Shown: piece by piece, positions 63,301 through 64,000 of the stretch
How the letters are laid out: each line of letters opens with the position of its first letter
How positions within the stretch are numbered: the stretch's first letter is position 1
Origin: Hyalangium ruber
GTDB taxonomy: Bacteria; Myxococcota; Myxococcia; Myxococcales; Myxococcaceae
Direction: 5' to 3'
Length of the DNA: 64,000 bases
Assembly: GCF_034259325.1 (NCBI RefSeq)
Contig: NZ_JAXIVS010000006.1
Coordinates: 310,001-374,000, forward strand
Program-made: the position numbers and the translations under genes
Notes under the pieces: generated by a model
The model's database searches: none
What the model was told of the DNA's origin: nothing
Seen by the model: the letters and a program-made list of their open reading frames with translations, nothing else

Positions 63301-64000
63301 GCTTCTTGCGACCGTCGGAGGCGGGGCCGCGGCTGGAGAAGGCGACGATGTCGTAGAGGCTGTTGGCCTCGGTGTCCGTGGTGTTGCAGAGGTCCGGCGC
63401 GCCGAAGGCCCGCACGTTCTCGGAGGCGCCCACGGTGATGATGTTCTTCGCCGTGCCGGGAGTGCCCACCGTGTTCGCGCTCGCGCCGTCGTTGCCCGCC
63501 GCGAAGAGGATGACCATCTCCTGGTTGCCCGCGTTGGGCACCGCGGAGCCCGTGGGCTGCGCGTCACGCACCAGCGCGTCGTAGCGCTGCGCGTCGGCGT
63601 CATAGAGGTTGGAGGAGGCGCCCCAGCTGTTGGAGCTGATGCGCATGCTGTCGCGGTACGCGCGCGACTGCAGGTCCTCGTAGTCCGGGTCGGTGAAGCT
63701 GGCGGGGTCGAACACCACCGAGGAGCCCACCTTCACGAAGGGCGCCACGCCCAGGCCGTGGGTGAAGCCCGACTCGTCCGTGAAGGGCGCGCCGGTCTGG
63801 TTGGCATAGCCCGCGACGATGTGGGCGTTCAGGGTGCCGTGGCCATCGCAGCCCTGGATGGTGCTGCCGGAGTTGGCCGTACCCTCGAGGCGGGCGTAGG
63901 CCACGCGGCTGGTGCCGGTGACGTCGCCGCCCACGTAGAGGCCGAAGTGGTTGGGCGCCAGCGTGGCGTTGTCCAGGCCGCTGTCGCTCACGTCCACGCC
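57395..64000 (-). CDS. Giant secreted subtilase with Fn3/Ig-like repeats and MYXO-CTERM, N-terminus beyond window edge
   Basis: More than 2200 residues; the 5' end is past the edge. Subtilisin triad: Asp in MDVSDSGLD (near the visible start), His in GCDGHGTLNAHI, Ser in GTSHSTPAVAGGAALV. Then a P-domain-like module, two Fn3-like domains with Cys, an immune-inhibitor-A-like jellyroll (WIPTAQAGNANTLN, WFGFRIHTDSSDVVEGFY), about ten Ig-like repeats of about 100 residues, a GDGDGD linker, and the MYXO-CTERM tail (SGCGCGATS, a helix, RRRRAKAA). It is exported and probably processed and retained at the outer membrane by a myxosortase-type pathway. One terminator hairpin follows the stop. Confidence 0.92.
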   Translation of the reverse strand, partial: GVDVSDSGLDNATLAPNHFGLYVGGDVTGTSRVAYARLEGTANSGSTIQGCDGHGTLNAHIVAGYANQTGAPFTDESGFTHGLGVAPFVKVGSSVVFDPASFTDPDYEDLQSRAYRDSMRISSNSWGASSNLYDADAQRYDALVRDAQPTGSAVPNAGNQEMVILFAAGNDGASANTVGTPGTAKNIITVGASENVRAFGAPDLCNTTDTEANSLYDIVAFSSRGPASDGRKKPDIMAPGTHVSGGVAQAAGQRSPTPGNPTGQALSCFNADGVCGGPNNNFYPVGQQWFTASSGTSHSTPAVAGGAALVRQYFINQGFTPPSAAMTKAYLMNSTRYMTGVGANDSLFSNNQGMGLMDLGMAFDGARRLLDDQSPASLFTATGQTRTFSGVVSDSTKPFRVTLAWTDAPGSTSGNAWRNNLDLTVTLGANTYRGNVFTGANSVTGGSADAANNVESVFLPAGAEGAYTVTVTATNINSDGVPNSGTALDQDFALVAYNSCASAPTAPTGITAAANGDNRIDVSWTPTGAPSYNIYRAITPGGPYERVGSAAAPPFVNSGVSGITTYYYVVRAVDCAESAPSTEVSAATSGTCTLAPTFAGLTTASNSQASTCANNLAWSAATPSCAGTLSYSIYRSTAPGFTPSASNRIATGVTGTSFSDDLNLTSGAAYYYVVRATETSNATLQESNTVQRSSRATGAVTPGLNYFDDLDANRPADAAAYWIPTAQAGNANTLNIVTGCHYQSPNKSYRFGAANTTCGGTYPSSQQLVLSLGGNGSVSSAINGFTLPASTIGPQMTFNVWYNIEPRYDGAWLVYSTTSATGPWTNVGDVVSTTQPYISSGGYDNTLVSSATTRIWTSANLGANGSLKPVTVNLGALAGQKVWFGFRIHTDSSDVVEGFYVDDVRITADSFASCTTQTPPPGPAVAYRVTGLPASAAAGSPVTFTVTAVDAIGATATSYNGTATFTSTDAQATLPPSTTFTAGVANNVPITFRTLGAQSVTATDTTDASMNASASTTVTAGPAASLTFTVQPPATAVAGASLTPAVRVGLVDAFGNPVTTGTNSITVALGNNPGGSTLSGTTTVAAVNGVASFTNLSLDKTSAGYTLTASSTGLTGATSSAFQINPAAANRLAILTQPANGTAGTPLAPAVRVAIQDRFGNQTTSTSNVVMALGTNPSGGTLTGTTTVAAVAGVATFSNLSINRPGTGYTLRSTSGTLTAVVSNAFNIVAGPPYRVTITRQPTNTSAGGTITPSLQATIVDQGGNTVTGATTAVSVAFGNNPSGATLSGTTTVNAVNGVADFADLSIDRVGTGYTLVLSATDLLSATSSSFNVGAGAPARLSFTVQPSEAAAGTNISPAVKVTVLDAQGNTVTTATNSITLALGANPTGATLGGTTTVAAVSGVATFTNLSVSRAGTGYTLAATSGTLQGATSAAFNVRTGAATQLAFSQQPTSTTAGASLGTVSVEIRDANGDRTGSTASITLSLQSGALAGTTTVAAVDGVATFTDLSIARAAVGYRLTAHTNGLTDATSDAFDVSPAAASALAFRVQPSTAQQGTTITPAIQVAVEDAFGNLVTNATNTITLALGNNPSNGTLSGTTTVAAVGGIASFANLSISHTGVGYTLTATSGTLQGATSAAFDVSTGAPTQLAFSQQPTSTTAGASLGTVSVEIRDANGNRTSSTASITLSLQSLGGALAGTTTVAAVNGVATFTDLSIARAAVGYRLTAHTDGLTDATSDAFDVSPAAATALAFRVQPSTAQQGTTITPAIQVAVEDAFGNLVTNATNAITLALGNNPSNGTLSGTTTAAAVGGIASFADLSVSPAGVGYTLQASAGALTSATSTAFDIAQGPVARLAFRALPTSVQASESLPTIEVELQDSLGVRIPTGTGDVTLVLATNPANGTLQGTTTAASVNGVATFTGLTLRKAGNGYTLAASIQGAAGATSAAFAVTPGPATLFAVVLPESVSAGQETTLSAEAFDGYGNLASPYTGTVNVTSSDSAATFEPTATFAEGRLQGFAVTFKTQGQKSITLTDAANATVTGSAETNVSAFAQPTVAVVSPVNGNTVSGTVSITAAGAVASGTTLVKIAILVDGTEIGSGTQSPLTVSWDSTKVAPGSAHTITAIITDGAGNTATSAAVSVTTQTNGDGDGDGDGDGDGDGGGDSGCGCGATSGADASIYFGLLALARYAHRRRRAKAA
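58548..59777 (-). repeat. Tandem duplication of two Ig-like repeats (about 618 bp period)
   Basis: 58548-59165 and 59166-59777 line up over about 612-618 bases with roughly 95% identity by eye and a single in-frame 6-base indel (LGGAL versus GAL). Each unit is one domain pair (QLAFSQQPTSTTAGASLG type, then LAFRVQPSTAQQGTTITP type). Recent duplication within the Ig array. Confidence 0.88.

Overview
The window looks like chromosome of a myxobacterium, probably in the Cystobacter/Archangium/Myxococcus group. It is GC-rich and gene-dense with many 1-4 bp gene overlaps. It carries a Sit-type lipoprotein toxin with an Imm11-type immunity protein, a large subtilase with a MYXO-CTERM tail, many small Cys-rich lipoproteins and a non-flagellar type III secretion (T3SS) core of the kind known from Myxococcales. 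All calls come from reading the sequence and remembered family features; no database search was run.

Layout. 1-5.4 kb: the end of an unknown protein, a one-piece acetate kinase-PduL phosphotransacylase fusion, an orphan small protein, and a lipoprotein nuclease toxin with its immunity gene. 5.4-20.7 kb: an alpha/beta hydrolase, then a MoxR-DUF58-lipoprotein-BatA-B-C-D-E operon running into an ABC ATPase, a SpoIIAA-like protein, a zinc-ribbon/TPR protein, an FtsX-type permease, a CheY-like receiver and a PilZ protein. 20.9-29.8 kb: a T3SS operon (needle-like protein, SctI, SctJ, a protein at the SctK position, SctQ, a FliO-like protein, SctR, S, T, U, V) with no ATPase or secretin gene in the window. 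29.8-42.6 kb: IHF/HU, YihY, RNase E/G with an insert and an Arg/Asp/Gly tail, DUF3052, acylphosphatase, LigA, Rho, an AI-2E-type permease and small lipoproteins. 42.6-49.4 kb: a glutamine-amidotransferase-like hydrolase divergent from an aldehyde dehydrogenase/glutamine-synthetase-like/Fe-alcohol dehydrogenase operon, which together could form a gamma-glutamyl-amine catabolic route, then a GlxA-type regulator and a DJ-1/PfpI protein.

49.4-53.6 kb is the clearest foreign insertion. A visibly AT-richer segment of about 3.5 kb is flanked by 336-bp direct repeats (2 mismatches) made from the 3' end of a resident lipoprotein gene. It holds one tightly overlapping three-gene operon: a small HEPN-like protein with an RX5H motif, a ParA/MinD-like ATPase whose P-loop reads KGGVGRS (the usual Lys replaced by Arg), and a second, STAND/KAP-like P-loop ATPase. 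There is no integrase or transposase. This is the best candidate for a little-described, probably anti-phage, system.

53.2-64 kb: the intact copy of the host lipoprotein gene, a divergent exopolysaccharide pair (polyprenyl-phosphate sugar transferase and WecG/TagA/CpsF glycosyltransferase), two small proteins, a cluster of hairpins, and a giant secreted subtilase with Fn3 and about ten Ig-like repeats that runs off the right edge.
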